A stretch of 64,000 nt of DNA from positions 1 to 64,000 of the forward strand of contig JAFGXR010000108.1 of the NCBI GenBank assembly GCA_016936555.1. The letters are read 5' to 3'. Both the position numbers and the translations under genes were made by a program. Under the pieces are notes generated by a model, which saw nothing but the letters and a program-made list of their open reading frames with translations, did no database searches and was not told the DNA's origin. The stretch is from Spirochaetales bacterium (GTDB taxonomy: Bacteria > Spirochaetota > Spirochaetia > DSM-2461). Positions 8,253 through 17,595 of the stretch are shown piece after piece (the stretch's first letter is position 1; each line of letters starts with the position of its first letter).

Positions 8253-10928
8253 TCAATTCTCCTCTGCCTTATCGAGGGTAAGGGCGATCAGCCAGAAATC
8301 CGATTCCTGCGGTACAGAGAGGCTTTTCAGCTTTCTGCCGCTGTCGGTCTCTATGTTTATCAAAGTGATCCGCGGCTCCGCGTCCTGGAGAATCCCTGTC
8401 GTCAGGTGCCGATAGGGCGCTTTCATAACTTCGACTTCATCGTATTTCGCATCGACGCACCAGTCTGTTATTTTTTTCGTCACAGTTTCCCGGTTTCCCT
8501 CTGTGTACTCCAGAGCGAACTCTATTTCCTTGTTGCCGTTGGTTGCCGAAACAAGAACAGCCAGTCCGCTGCAGTTGTATTCGGGGAGGCTTATCCTGTA
8601 AGGGCCTTTGTCCAGACGGAGCGCATTCAGCATTCCTGTCTCCGTAGGCGGGAATGCGAAAGTCCAGCCGTACTGGCCCGCAGTTTCTCCGGAAGGATAG
8701 AACCGGGCCGGGTAGCTGAAGGGGCCGCCGAAATTGTCCACATCATCAAAGGCATCTTCCCCTGTAAAAAGGTCGGAATCGAAATAGGCACTTATGTCGA
8801 CCGGCAGAGACCGGCGCCGGGGATAATCCCTGACGAAAACAATCCCTTCCCTGCTGAAATCCGTCCCCATATACTCAAAGGAAACTTTTACGGGGTACTC
8901 TCCCGGTTCCGTACCTTCGGGAAGTGTAAAGCTCAGGAGGTACTCGGCTCGCTTTCCCTCTTTCACCATGTAATCCTGCCCGGGGGAATGGCTCCATCCC
9001 CCGGGAAAATCCGCTGACAGGCGGCCCCGGATGTCTTCGGTAAAACTGTTCCGGGCTTTGACCAGGATAGAACTGTCTTCTCCGGGAGCGGCGTAATTGA
9101 TCCGCGGGACGATATCGAAATCCACAGGTGCCAGGACCCGGAGTTTCAGGGGAATCCCGGCAAAGGAAAGGCTCCTCTCTCCGGAGCGTCTCGCCTGAAT
9201 GTAAGCCAGGACAGCCGCACCTTCTTTCGGCGTGGCACTTTTTGCCGTTATTCTGACGCGGCAGCTAAGGGAATCGCCGTTGTTCATATCCTCGAAACTA
9301 CGGGAATCGAGATATTCCACATCCCAATCCTGATTCTGCCCGACCAGCGTCACTTTTCCGCTGACCGGGACAGAACCCCTGTTGGTCACAGTGAGCAATC
9401 CGGTTGTTGAATCTCCCACGATGAGAGAATCGTCATCAACTTCGAATGTTCCGAAAATGAAATCTTCCTGGCGGCCTGATGCTATTTCCAGAGAGACGGC
9501 TCCGGAGGGGGGGATCGTAATCCTGTATGCCGCGGATCCGGATATTATGCTGTCTGTCCCGGTCAGTCTCACCGTCCGGCTGTCGATGGTGAACATCGAC
9601 AGAGTCCTTTCCTTTCCGTCATCGGGAAAGTCGAGCCTGACATCGAGACTGATGTCCCTGTCCAGGTTGTTGTTGAGGATAAGCGATTCCATCTCTCCTC
9701 CGGTGTCCCGGGACGCGATCGCGTCAACTCCTACGGGAAGACCGCTGCCTGTAAGAGGGACTGTCCTTCCCCGGAGGGAGCGGGATGCGAAATAGGGGTT
9801 GTAGTTATGGGGTATGATCGACCCGTCTGTATCGATCAGACCGAAATCGTAAGCTCCTTCGGAGTACCGGGGGAGGCAGAACTGATGGAATCCCAGAAAG
9901 GTGCCGCTCTCCTCTGCGAGCCGGATCTGCCGGTTCAGTAGATAATTGAATTTGTCATCGGGAGTCAATTCCCTGTAATCGGCTTCGCTGATAATGATTC
10001 CCGGGCCGGTTCCTCCCGCCGCGGCACGGAATCGCGCAAGAATCTCTTTTGATTTTTCTATCAGGCTGTCCGGATTTTCGGAATAGGAGTGAAAAGATAT
10101 GAAATCGGCATAAGGGCCGCAGTTTTCTATAAAGCCGCTTATCCATCGTGAGAAATCTCCGGCCGAAGGGTCGGGACTCAGAACAGGTCCGCCGACGAGA
10201 ATGCCGGGGAACTCTTTATGGATGGCTTCCGAGGTTTTGTTGAAGAGACTGTAATATTCATCTAAGGTGCCGGACCAGTAGTTTTCCACATTCGGCTCGT
10301 TCCAGATTTCCACATATTTAACATCAGCTCCCGATGCGACGGCATCGGAGATGATGGCTAGAGCGAACTCCGCCCACTCCTCCTCCGAGGAAGGCGGCCC
10401 GTTGAACCGTCCTGTGGTACTGTTCCATTGGGTATTGTAATCGAGGAGGAGCAGAACTTCCTGATTCATGTCCTTCAGATCACTGTAGAAAGCCGCGGTG
10501 TCACCGCTGTAGGGCAGGGCTTCGGAGCTGAAGAACCGTCCGCCATCGAGGATCCCGGGATCTCCATTATCGTTTTCCGGTTCCGCCAGATTGAATCTGG
10601 CCTCGACTCTGGCCTGGGTGTTCTCCGGTTTGAGCTGCCTGTAGATCATCGAGGCTACAGGGGATTTTTTGTTCCCGTAAAGGTACTGATAATTCACCAG
10701 ACCGAAAAGCTCTCTTCCGACGGGAATTCCTTCTCCTGCAAAATCGACAGTCAGGTCTGTATCACCGGAAGGAATCCGGTCAAGTTTAACTGAACGGATC
10801 CGGGCTTCGCCGGATGGAAGGTTTTCGACGGTCATATCATCTTTTCCCCTGTCTTCCATATGAAGACAGCCGGCAGAGAGCAGAGACAGAACCCCTATGA
10901 GGAGCCCCGGTAATAAATGATTTTTCAT
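8253..10928 (-). CDS. Exported clan GH-A glycoside hydrolase lipoprotein (GH39-like)
   Basis: 891 aa. The signal peptide ends in the lipobox LLSAGC, giving a lipid-anchored surface or periplasmic enzyme. A TIM barrel (about residues 60-370) has acid/base Glu in EIWNEPN and a likely nucleophile Glu in IIISEADY, as in GH39 and related GH-A families. Beta-sandwich modules follow (about 390-700), then a C-terminal jellyroll with TDWCVDAKYDE and KAPYRHLTTGIL. The same layout and C-terminal motif occur in the gene at 40568-43246, so the two are paralogues. The substrate is not known. Context (mannosidases, GH172) suggests a mannose-rich heteroglycan. It is divergent from the sugar permease operon and has a URO-D-like gene downstream. 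Confidence 0.82.
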   Translation of the reverse strand: MKNHLLPGLLIGVLSLLSAGCLHMEDRGKDDMTVENLPSGEARIRSVKLDRIPSGDTDLTVDFAGEGIPVGRELFGLVNYQYLYGNKKSPVASMIYRQLKPENTQARVEARFNLAEPENDNGDPGILDGGRFFSSEALPYSGDTAAFYSDLKDMNQEVLLLLDYNTQWNSTTGRFNGPPSSEEEWAEFALAIISDAVASGADVKYVEIWNEPNVENYWSGTLDEYYSLFNKTSEAIHKEFPGILVGGPVLSPDPSAGDFSRWISGFIENCGPYADFISFHSYSENPDSLIEKSKEILARFRAAAGGTGPGIIISEADYRELTPDDKFNYLLNRQIRLAEESGTFLGFHQFCLPRYSEGAYDFGLIDTDGSIIPHNYNPYFASRSLRGRTVPLTGSGLPVGVDAIASRDTGGEMESLILNNNLDRDISLDVRLDFPDDGKERTLSMFTIDSRTVRLTGTDSIISGSAAYRITIPPSGAVSLEIASGRQEDFIFGTFEVDDDSLIVGDSTTGLLTVTNRGSVPVSGKVTLVGQNQDWDVEYLDSRSFEDMNNGDSLSCRVRITAKSATPKEGAAVLAYIQARRSGERSLSFAGIPLKLRVLAPVDFDIVPRINYAAPGEDSSILVKARNSFTEDIRGRLSADFPGGWSHSPGQDYMVKEGKRAEYLLSFTLPEGTEPGEYPVKVSFEYMGTDFSREGIVFVRDYPRRRSLPVDISAYFDSDLFTGEDAFDDVDNFGGPFSYPARFYPSGETAGQYGWTFAFPPTETGMLNALRLDKGPYRISLPEYNCSGLAVLVSATNGNKEIEFALEYTEGNRETVTKKITDWCVDAKYDEVEVMKAPYRHLTTGILQDAEPRITLINIETDSGRKLKSLSVPQESDFWLIALTLDKAEEN

Positions 10929-11016
10929 AAGATCCTACTTGATTTATGGTATGATGGTCATTATATGTCGTGTTCCTGTCAATTTCAACTAAATGTATAC
11001 TAATAATATAACAATG

Positions 11017-11055
11017 TTGACAATAAGTACTTATAATGTTTAATATGTATATACA
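11017..11055 (+). promoter_or_regulatory. Promoter with AraR-like operator (site A)
   Basis: -35 TTGACA (11017-11022), 17-nt spacer, AT-rich -10 TTAATA, then the perfect palindrome TGTATATACA at 11046-11055. It drives the permease operon starting at 11076. The distance from the -35 to the operator (29 nt) equals that at site B. A degenerate match (TGTATACTAA, 10993-11002) might serve the divergent glycosidase gene, but its promoter is not clear. Confidence 0.75.
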
Positions 11056-11075
11056 ATATTGACAGGAGTGTGCAA

Positions 11076-11987
11076 ATGAAGTCGGAACCGGTTCTTTCGG
11101 AAAGGGCGAACAGCAGATATAAAAATCTCTATGATAAATATGTTTTACCCTTTCTCTTTATATTGCCGGCAGTGCTTTTATTCACTGTTTTCGCCTGGTT
11201 TCCTATTCTGAAAGGATTTTATATCAGCTTTCTTGATTATGATCTGCTCAAAGGAGCCAGCTTTACAGGATTGGACAATTTTAAAGCTGTCCTCTCCGAT
11301 CCTCTCTTACCTAAAGCCGTAATCAATACACTGTATTTTACTTTACTGGCTATTCTGTTCGGGTATGTCGTTCCGGTTTTTCTGGCGATCGCCATCAATG
11401 AGATGCGGTCCGCCCAGAGTTTTTTCCGGCTGGCTTTTTATATTCCGGTTGTTCTTCCGCCCATGGTGGCTGTGCTTCTCTGGAAATGGTTTTACGATCC
11501 CGATATAGGCCTGGCCAATGTGCTTCTGAACTTCGTCGGACTGAACGGGCTTCCCTGGTTGAATTCGCCGAAAACATCGATGTTTTCCCTGATCATCATG
11601 TCCACCTGGGCCAATGCCGGCGGATCTGTTCTGATTTATCTGGCGGCACTGAAGGGGATTCCCGTTTCCATGTACGAAGCGGCCGAGCTGGAAGGGGCGG
11701 GAATCTTTCAGAGAATCAGGTTTGTCACCATACCGCAGATTCTGGGGGTTATGCTCATTATGCTTGTTCTCCAGATTATCGGGACCATGCAGGTTTTTAC
11801 GGAACCTTTTGTTATGACCGATGGAGGTCCGGCCAACTCGACCCTGACTATTATGATGCTGTTATACCGCTACGGTTTCAAGTTTTTCGATTTCGGCGCG
11901 GCCGGCGCGCTGGGGCTTCTGTTCTTCTTTCTGCTTGTTTCGTTTTCCCTTGTGTATTTCCGGCTGACCAAAAAGTTTAAGGATTAA
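11076..11987 (+). CDS. Sugar ABC transporter permease, MalF/UgpA type
   Basis: About 303 aa inner-membrane protein with six predicted transmembrane segments. The cytoplasmic coupling-loop motif of carbohydrate permeases is EAAELEGAGIFQRIRFVTIP near residue 205. It pairs with the MalG-type permease 10 nt downstream. No binding protein or ATPase gene adjoins. The binding protein at 45117 belongs to the same probable regulon and is the likely partner, and the ATPase must be encoded elsewhere. AGGAG lies 7 nt before the ATG at 11076. A GTG at 11070 is less well placed. It imports oligosaccharides released by the exported hydrolases (inference). Confidence 0.93.
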   Translation: MKSEPVLSERANSRYKNLYDKYVLPFLFILPAVLLFTVFAWFPILKGFYISFLDYDLLKGASFTGLDNFKAVLSDPLLPKAVINTLYFTLLAILFGYVVPVFLAIAINEMRSAQSFFRLAFYIPVVLPPMVAVLLWKWFYDPDIGLANVLLNFVGLNGLPWLNSPKTSMFSLIIMSTWANAGGSVLIYLAALKGIPVSMYEAAELEGAGIFQRIRFVTIPQILGVMLIMLVLQIIGTMQVFTEPFVMTDGGPANSTLTIMMLLYRYGFKFFDFGAAGALGLLFFFLLVSFSLVYFRLTKKFKD

Positions 11988-11997
11988 GGAGATTTTC

Positions 11998-12921
11998 GTG
12001 GCAGTAAAATCCAATACTAAAAGATCCCGCCTTGTCAATTCTTTCGACAGGGCCGTTATCTCCCATAGGGAGTATGCCGATCCGGCTGTTAAAACCGCTT
12101 TTATTCTGGTATTTATTTTTCTCTCGCTTCTGGCCGTTACGACGATTTTTCCCATCTACTGGATGTTTACAGGCGGTGTGAAAAGTTCAACAGCAATAGC
12201 TCAGGTTCCTCCCCAGCTTATTCCCGAAGCTCCCCAATGGGGGAATTTTCTCAAAGCCTGGGGGCGGCTCAATTATTCGCTCTACTTTTTAAACACGTCT
12301 CTGCTCTGCCTGGGCGCTCTGGTTCTCCAATATCTCATTTCGGCAACGGCGGCATTTTCTCTCTCGAAATTGAACCCTGTTCTGAAAAAGTTCTGGCTGG
12401 CTTTTTTTCTAACGACCCTTATGGTACCGCCCAACGCCTACCTTATACCCCAGTATCTGACGATCGTCCGCTTTCCGGTTTTCGGTTTTTCTCTGCTCGA
12501 CAACTGGCTGGGGGTTCTCCTGCCCATGGCGGTCAGCGCCTTCAATATCTTCCTGCTGAAAAGCTTTTTTGACGATATTCCCGGCGATCTCGTTGATGCC
12601 GCCAGAATTGACGGGGCCAATGCATGGTTTATTTATCTGAAGATCATGATTCCCCTTTCCAAAGCCGTTCTGGCCGTCATCAGTATTTTTACGATCGTGG
12701 GAACCTGGAAGGAGTTTTTCTGGCCCTTTCTTGTGCTGAAGAAAACATCGGTTCAGCCGATTATGGTGGCTCTCTACAGGCTGACAAGCCAGACCGTCGG
12801 TGAGCCTCTCAATCTGGTTGTCGCCGGCATGGCAATCGCGAGTCTGCCGCCGTTGATTCTCTTTTTCATATTTCAGAAACAGATTCTCCAGGGAATCTCC
12901 CTGACGGGCATTAAAGGTTAA
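11998..12921 (+). CDS. Sugar ABC transporter permease, MalG/UgpE type
   Basis: 307 aa with a long N-terminal cytoplasmic segment, six transmembrane helices and the EAA loop VDAARIDGANAWFIYLKIMI near residue 200. The C-terminal segment (FQKQILQGISLTGIKG) is typical of the MalG family. The GTG start has AAGGAG 7 nt upstream. It is the second half of the permease dimer with 11076-11987 and is cotranscribed with the GH3 gene that follows 12 nt later. Confidence 0.93.
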   Translation: MAVKSNTKRSRLVNSFDRAVISHREYADPAVKTAFILVFIFLSLLAVTTIFPIYWMFTGGVKSSTAIAQVPPQLIPEAPQWGNFLKAWGRLNYSLYFLNTSLLCLGALVLQYLISATAAFSLSKLNPVLKKFWLAFFLTTLMVPPNAYLIPQYLTIVRFPVFGFSLLDNWLGVLLPMAVSAFNIFLLKSFFDDIPGDLVDAARIDGANAWFIYLKIMIPLSKAVLAVISIFTIVGTWKEFFWPFLVLKKTSVQPIMVALYRLTSQTVGEPLNLVVAGMAIASLPPLILFFIFQKQILQGISLTGIKG

Positions 12922-12933
12922 TAATCCGGCGGT

Positions 12934-15153
12934 ATGCAAATGAAATTTCAGGATATGACTCTGCCCGTTTCAGAGAGGGTGGAAGATCTTATGGACCGCT
13001 TGACTGTGGCGGAGAAAGTTTCTCAGCTCGTCCACAGGTCCCGGGGAATCGAGAGGCTCGGCATCCCCGAGTATAACTGGTGGAGCGAAGGGCTCCACGG
13101 TGTCAGCCGGGCGGGTATATCAACGGTATTTCCCCAGGGAATAGCTCTTGCGGCGTCTTTCCATATCGATCTTTTCAGAAAAGTTGTCAAAGCCATTGCC
13201 GATGAGGCCCGGGCGAAATATCACGAGTTCGTCCGGCGGGGCGACAGGGGGATCTACAAAGGAATCACCCTCTGGTCTCCCAATGTCAATATTTTCCGCG
13301 ATCCCCGGTGGGGAAGAGGTCAGGAGACATACGGCGAGGATCCCTACTGGACATCCCGTCTCGGAGTCGCTTTCTGTAGGGAGCTCCAGGATGAGGACGG
13401 TCCGTCCCCGTATCTGAAAGTCATGGCGACCCCTAAGCATTTCGCCGTCCATTCCGGGCCCGAAGAGGGGCGTCACAGCTTTAATTCCACGGTGGGAAAG
13501 AAGGATCTCTTCGAAACCTATCTGCCGGCTTTCCGTGCCTGCGTCATTGAGGGAAAAGCTGTCAGCGTCATGGGCGCCTATAACCGGATAAATGGTGAAG
13601 CGGCCTGCGGAAGCCCGACCCTTCTTCAGACAATCCTCCGTGATGACTGGGGGTTCGAGGGGTTTGTCGTTTCGGACTGCGGCGCCATCGAGGATATTTT
13701 CCGCCATCACAAACTAGCGGAAACCGCCGGGGAAGCGGCAGCCCTGGCCCTGAAGGCCGGCTGCGATCTCAACTGCGGCAAAATCTACGATCATCTGATC
13801 GGGGCTTTTGAATCGGGAATGATCAGTGAAGAGGATCTCGATATCTCGCTGAGACGGGTTCTGACCGCGCGTTTCCGGGCGGGAATGCTCGATCCCGATG
13901 AAACGGTTCCCTATTCGGCCATATCCTATGACGCTGTCGATTCTCCCGGGCACAGAAAGCTCTCCCGTGAGATGGCTTCCCGGGCGATGGTCCTCCTTAA
14001 AAACAGAGACAGTATTCTTCCTCTCGACAGGAACAACATAAAGAACATCGCTGTTATCGGCCCCAATGCCGACAGCCTCGATGTCCTTCTGGCCAATTAT
14101 CACGGAACGCCTTCCTGTCACACAACTGTGGTTGAGGGAATACGCCATGCCGTGAACGAAAATACGCGGGTCTACTATCATCCGGGCTGTGATCTGACCT
14201 CGCTGGAGGAGAACTTCTGGGGCGAACATTCGCGGATGCATTTCACCGAAGCCTGCCTCCTCGCGGAAAAGTCCGATGTCGTCGTCATGGCTCTCGGCCT
14301 GTCTCCCCATATCGAAGGGGAAGAGGGCGACGCGGCCAACTCCGACGGCGGCGGCGACAGGAAAAACCTTTCCCTGCCGGGACGGCAGGAGGAGTTACTC
14401 AAGGCTGTGGCTGCTACGGGTACTCCCGTGATTCTCGCCGTCCTGAACGGAAGCCCCCTTGATCTGGGATGGGCCCAGGAAAATGTTGACGCCATAATCG
14501 AAGCCTGGTATCCCGGTCAGGAGGGCGGCAACGCTCTGGCTGACATTCTCTTCGGAAAGGTAAACCCGTCGGGTAGACTCCCCGTGACTTTTCCCGCATC
14601 AGCCGGCGATCTGCCCCATTTTCACGACTACTCCATGAAAGGGCGGACCTACCGCTATGCTGAGGCGGAACCTCTTTATCCCTTCGGATACGGGCTCAGC
14701 TATACGGATTTCTCCTACGGGAATCTGGTGGTGGAAGACCTACTTGAAATTTCTGGTATCATCAGAGTTGCCGCTTTCGTAAAAAATACCGGTCACCGGA
14801 CCGGTCGCGAAGTCGTACAGCTCTATTTCCGTGCCGAATCGGAAGAAGGTGGAGATGGCCCTGTTCATCAGCTTGCCGGAGTCCGGAACATCTCTCTGGA
14901 TCCCGCAGATGAAGTCTCTGTGGAATTTCATCTGACCCGGGAGGATCTGGGTTATTATACGGAGAGAGGAGATCTGGAAATCGGGCCGGCTAAATACACT
15001 TTTTTTCTGGGCGGACAGCAGCCCGGCAGCAGAAGTGCGGAGCTGACTGGAAGGGGCATCCTTCAGGCGGATTTCTATTATAATGGTGAAAGAGAAGTGC
15101 TCAGAGAAGCACCGGAGTTGAATTGGAACAAAAAGGATGGTGAACATGTTTAA
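12934..15153 (+). CDS. GH3 family beta-glycosidase, cytoplasmic
   Basis: 739 aa, no signal peptide. The N-terminal GH3 barrel (about residues 1-330) has WWSEGLHGV, KHFAVHSGPE and the catalytic nucleophile Asp in FVVSDCGAI (about 248). An alpha/beta sandwich domain holds VVMALGLSPHIEGEEGD, and a C-terminal FnIII-like domain starts after YPFGYGLSYTDFSY. The NWWSEGLHGV and GEEGD features are those of the beta-xylosidase/alpha-arabinosidase/beta-glucosidase branch. Specificity cannot be decided here. It would trim imported oligosaccharides. The last codons overlap the following GH172 gene by 8 nt, implying coupled translation. Confidence 0.92.
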   Translation: MQMKFQDMTLPVSERVEDLMDRLTVAEKVSQLVHRSRGIERLGIPEYNWWSEGLHGVSRAGISTVFPQGIALAASFHIDLFRKVVKAIADEARAKYHEFVRRGDRGIYKGITLWSPNVNIFRDPRWGRGQETYGEDPYWTSRLGVAFCRELQDEDGPSPYLKVMATPKHFAVHSGPEEGRHSFNSTVGKKDLFETYLPAFRACVIEGKAVSVMGAYNRINGEAACGSPTLLQTILRDDWGFEGFVVSDCGAIEDIFRHHKLAETAGEAAALALKAGCDLNCGKIYDHLIGAFESGMISEEDLDISLRRVLTARFRAGMLDPDETVPYSAISYDAVDSPGHRKLSREMASRAMVLLKNRDSILPLDRNNIKNIAVIGPNADSLDVLLANYHGTPSCHTTVVEGIRHAVNENTRVYYHPGCDLTSLEENFWGEHSRMHFTEACLLAEKSDVVVMALGLSPHIEGEEGDAANSDGGGDRKNLSLPGRQEELLKAVAATGTPVILAVLNGSPLDLGWAQENVDAIIEAWYPGQEGGNALADILFGKVNPSGRLPVTFPASAGDLPHFHDYSMKGRTYRYAEAEPLYPFGYGLSYTDFSYGNLVVEDLLEISGIIRVAAFVKNTGHRTGREVVQLYFRAESEEGGDGPVHQLAGVRNISLDPADEVSVEFHLTREDLGYYTERGDLEIGPAKYTFFLGGQQPGSRSAELTGRGILQADFYYNGEREVLREAPELNWNKKDGEHV

Positions 15154-16225
15154 CGGTTTAGGTATGAATATGGGAAATCTTTCCCTGCTTTCATCGGGGC
15201 AATCCAGATCGATCAGCCCTGAAAATATGACCGGAGAAAAAGGCAAAGGCGGCATGGCGACAGAAGGGACCGGCGCCACCTGTGCCAGAGAGCTGGGGCA
15301 GGGGTGGAAAATGTCTCCCTCAGTCGTAATCGGCCCGGGACAGACTTTCGAACTCGCCCATATCGAAGGGAGCGGTGCGATCCAGCAGATCTGGATGACC
15401 CCCACAGGCAACTGGCGCTTTACCATTCTCAGAATGTACTGGGACGATCAGGAGCAGCCTTCCGTTGAGTGTCCCGTAGGCGATTTCTTCGCTATGGGCT
15501 GGGGTTCCTATTCCCAGCTGAGCAGTCTGGCCGTCTGTGTCAATCCCGGCTCGGCTTTCAATTCCTACTGGGAAATGCCCTTCCGGAAACGGGCCCGGAT
15601 CACCATGGAAAATATCAGCGACGACGATATGGTCGTATACTATCAGATCAATTATACCCTGACAGACGTTCCGGAGGACAGCGCGTATTTTCACGCCCAG
15701 TTCCGGCGGCGGAATCCCCTGCCTTATAAAGAAACCTTCAAAATCCTAGACGGTGTAAAGGGTAGAGGACATTATGTGGGTACCTATATGGCCTGGGGCG
15801 TCAACGCCGGCGGCTGGTGGGGAGAAGGGGAAATCAAGTTCTATATGGACGGCGATAAGGAGTTCCCCACGATCTGCGGAACCGGTACGGAAGACTATTT
15901 CTGCGGTTCCTACAATTTCGATGTCGGTAAAGAGAAAGGGGGATACCGGGAGTTTACGACGCCTTATGCCGGACTGCATCAGGTTATCCGCCCCGACGGA
16001 CTCTATCAGTCGCAGCAGCGCTTCGGTATGTACCGATGGCATGTGACGGACCCTATCCGCTTTGAAGAGGAGCTTAAAGTGGATATTCAGGCTCTGGGAT
16101 GGCATTACGGTTCAAAATACATCCCCCGTCAGGATGATATCGCATCGGTGGCCTACTGGTATCAGACCCTGCCGACGGCGCCTTTTCCCGAACTTCCGGT
16201 CCGGGATGTCCTCGAAGTTATTTAA
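15146..16225 (+). CDS. GH172 family (former DUF2961) glycoside hydrolase, cytoplasmic
   Basis: About 359 aa, no signal peptide. The N terminus LLSSGQSRSISPENMTGEKG, the EGSGAIQQIWM strand and the strongly conserved GTGTEDYFCGSYNF loop are DUF2961 hallmarks. The family is now GH172 and includes difructose-anhydride enzymes and alpha-D-arabinofuranosidases, forming trimers or hexamers of double-jellyroll subunits. It is the last intact gene of the permease-GH3 unit. An ATG at 15137 is also in frame. The ATG at 15146 has AAGGA 8 nt upstream. It is similar to 53330-54382, and a secreted relative lies at 43254. Which sugar it releases here is unknown. Confidence 0.88.
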   Translation: MFNGLGMNMGNLSLLSSGQSRSISPENMTGEKGKGGMATEGTGATCARELGQGWKMSPSVVIGPGQTFELAHIEGSGAIQQIWMTPTGNWRFTILRMYWDDQEQPSVECPVGDFFAMGWGSYSQLSSLAVCVNPGSAFNSYWEMPFRKRARITMENISDDDMVVYYQINYTLTDVPEDSAYFHAQFRRRNPLPYKETFKILDGVKGRGHYVGTYMAWGVNAGGWWGEGEIKFYMDGDKEFPTICGTGTEDYFCGSYNFDVGKEKGGYREFTTPYAGLHQVIRPDGLYQSQQRFGMYRWHVTDPIRFEEELKVDIQALGWHYGSKYIPRQDDIASVAYWYQTLPTAPFPELPVRDVLEVI

Positions 16226-16243
16226 TTCAAAAGGAGTCATCTT

Positions 16244-16403
16244 ATACGGGATTTAACCGGACGGAATGTGTTTTCTCTTGAAAGTGATATGGTCAGACTC
16301 TCCATAACCAAATCCGGCGGACAGATGGCTTCTGTTGAATCTTTCAAAGGGCCGAGCCGTGTCTTTTTATTACTACATAAGCGCCTGGCAGTTTAACGGA
16401 ATA
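16244..16403 (+). pseudogene. Remnant of a truncated, frameshifted gene after GH172
   Basis: AAGGAG at 16231-16236 is followed 7 nt later by ATA instead of ATG, then a readable frame with VFSLESDMVRLSITKSGGQM, which looks like a protein N terminus. About 40 codons on, the sense moves to another frame (AVSFYYYISAWQFNG), and the frame is lost before the terminator. This fits a gene at the end of the operon that lost its start codon, picked up a frameshift and was deleted at its 3' end. The parent family was not identified. Confidence 0.5.
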
Positions 16404-16438
16404 AAAGCGGTAACCGACGTCGATTACCGCTTTCTTTT
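16404..16438. terminator. Bidirectional terminator between convergent operons
   Basis: A 10-bp perfect stem, AAAGCGGTAA (16404-16413) and TTACCGCTTT (16424-16433), with a 10-nt loop is followed by CTTTTC. The A-rich left arm gives a U-tract on the other strand, so it can end both the GH3/GH172 transcript and the leftward mtlD operon, whose last stop codon touches it. Confidence 0.82.
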
Positions 16439-17595
16439 CAGTTCATCAGATTTCTAATCAGTTGAGAATCAGTCAGTGGTGAAAGTCCGCAAATTTTTTC
16501 CAGAACAGCTTCTTCTCCCTCTCTTTCCAGGAGATTATGAAATTCTTCATCGGCAGGGAAGAGTTTTCCGTCGAGGTCCTTTTTTCTGAACCTGATGGCC
16601 GAATGATAGATCCGGCTAATGGATTGATTCGGCATTTGCCGTGATGAGGCCAGCCTTAAGGCGCCGATGACTCTATCCTCTCGGCCCAGTTTTCTCGGAA
16701 GGTCTCTACCGACTCTGTATATAGTATCGCCGAGGGCTTTGTTGGAGAAACGGTAGAGCAGGTCTTTGATATGGTCATCGATATCATCGCGGGTAAAAAC
16801 ATGGGGATATTGATCGGCAACGGCATATCCGGACTCTTTCATGGCTTCTTTAACGTAGGCGTACACCTGTTGATTGCTCAATGCTTCCCAGATATAATTC
16901 CACTCCGAATTATAGGCGTAGCCCAGATAAGCGGCCGCCGCGTGGCCCATATTGTGAATGAACAGTTTCCTGTCCACATAGGCGCGGATGTCCGATACTG
17001 CTTTCAGCGTTTTAATGTCCGGTTGTTCTGTCAGAAATGCTTGTCCGTCGACGATCAAGGTATTATAGGCTTCGGCGTAAACCATTAAGGGATCTTTCTT
17101 CAGATCCTCTCCGGAGACGAGGGGAACCATCTTCCCTATGCTGGTTTCCACCAGACCGGCCATCTCTTTGAGAGGATAGTCCGAAGGGAGGGACTCTTTG
17201 AGATGCTGTTCGGCGAAGTAAGCTCCATTGTGAATATTTTCCGCCAGAATGATATCGATCGGACGGCTTCTTTTAAGCAGGCCTTCGGCTACAACAGGAA
17301 GAATCCGCGGGAGAATGTTTTTCCCCACAGATGTGGCGATACAGGAGGCCTCGGCTATTTCATCGGCAACGGCATCCCTATCGTTGATATTGACAGCACG
17401 TATTCTGTTCACTGCCAGGATCTGTGAACCGCTGTCCTCCTTTATGCAGACCTTATAGGTTCCTTTTTTATTCAGTTCATCGATTAATGATTGATTGACA
17501 TCGACAAAGACGACTTCGTAGCCGGCTTCGCTGAAAAGCTGTCCGATAAAGGACCTTCCGATATTACCGGCTCCGAATTGAATCAATTTCTTCAT
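16438..17595 (-). CDS. mtlD: Mannitol-1-phosphate 5-dehydrogenase family oxidoreductase
   Basis: 385 aa, close to the about 382 aa of enteric MtlD. The N-terminal Rossmann fold starts LIQFGAGNIGRSFIGQLF with the NAD(H)-binding GxGxxG pattern. The C-terminal helical domain carries KLFIHNMGHAAAAYLG, the family's catalytic Lys/Asn/His region. Such enzymes interconvert mannitol-1-phosphate and fructose-6-phosphate, although related members act on other hexitol or hexonate compounds. Its start overlaps the stop of the kinase gene by 4 nt, and no PTS gene is nearby. With the isomerase and kinase upstream it completes a mannose-to-fructose-phosphate module and may balance NAD(H). Confidence 0.85.
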   Translation of the reverse strand: MKKLIQFGAGNIGRSFIGQLFSEAGYEVVFVDVNQSLIDELNKKGTYKVCIKEDSGSQILAVNRIRAVNINDRDAVADEIAEASCIATSVGKNILPRILPVVAEGLLKRSRPIDIILAENIHNGAYFAEQHLKESLPSDYPLKEMAGLVETSIGKMVPLVSGEDLKKDPLMVYAEAYNTLIVDGQAFLTEQPDIKTLKAVSDIRAYVDRKLFIHNMGHAAAAYLGYAYNSEWNYIWEALSNQQVYAYVKEAMKESGYAVADQYPHVFTRDDIDDHIKDLLYRFSNKALGDTIYRVGRDLPRKLGREDRVIGALRLASSRQMPNQSISRIYHSAIRFRKKDLDGKLFPADEEFHNLLEREGEEAVLEKICGLSPLTDSQLIRNLMN

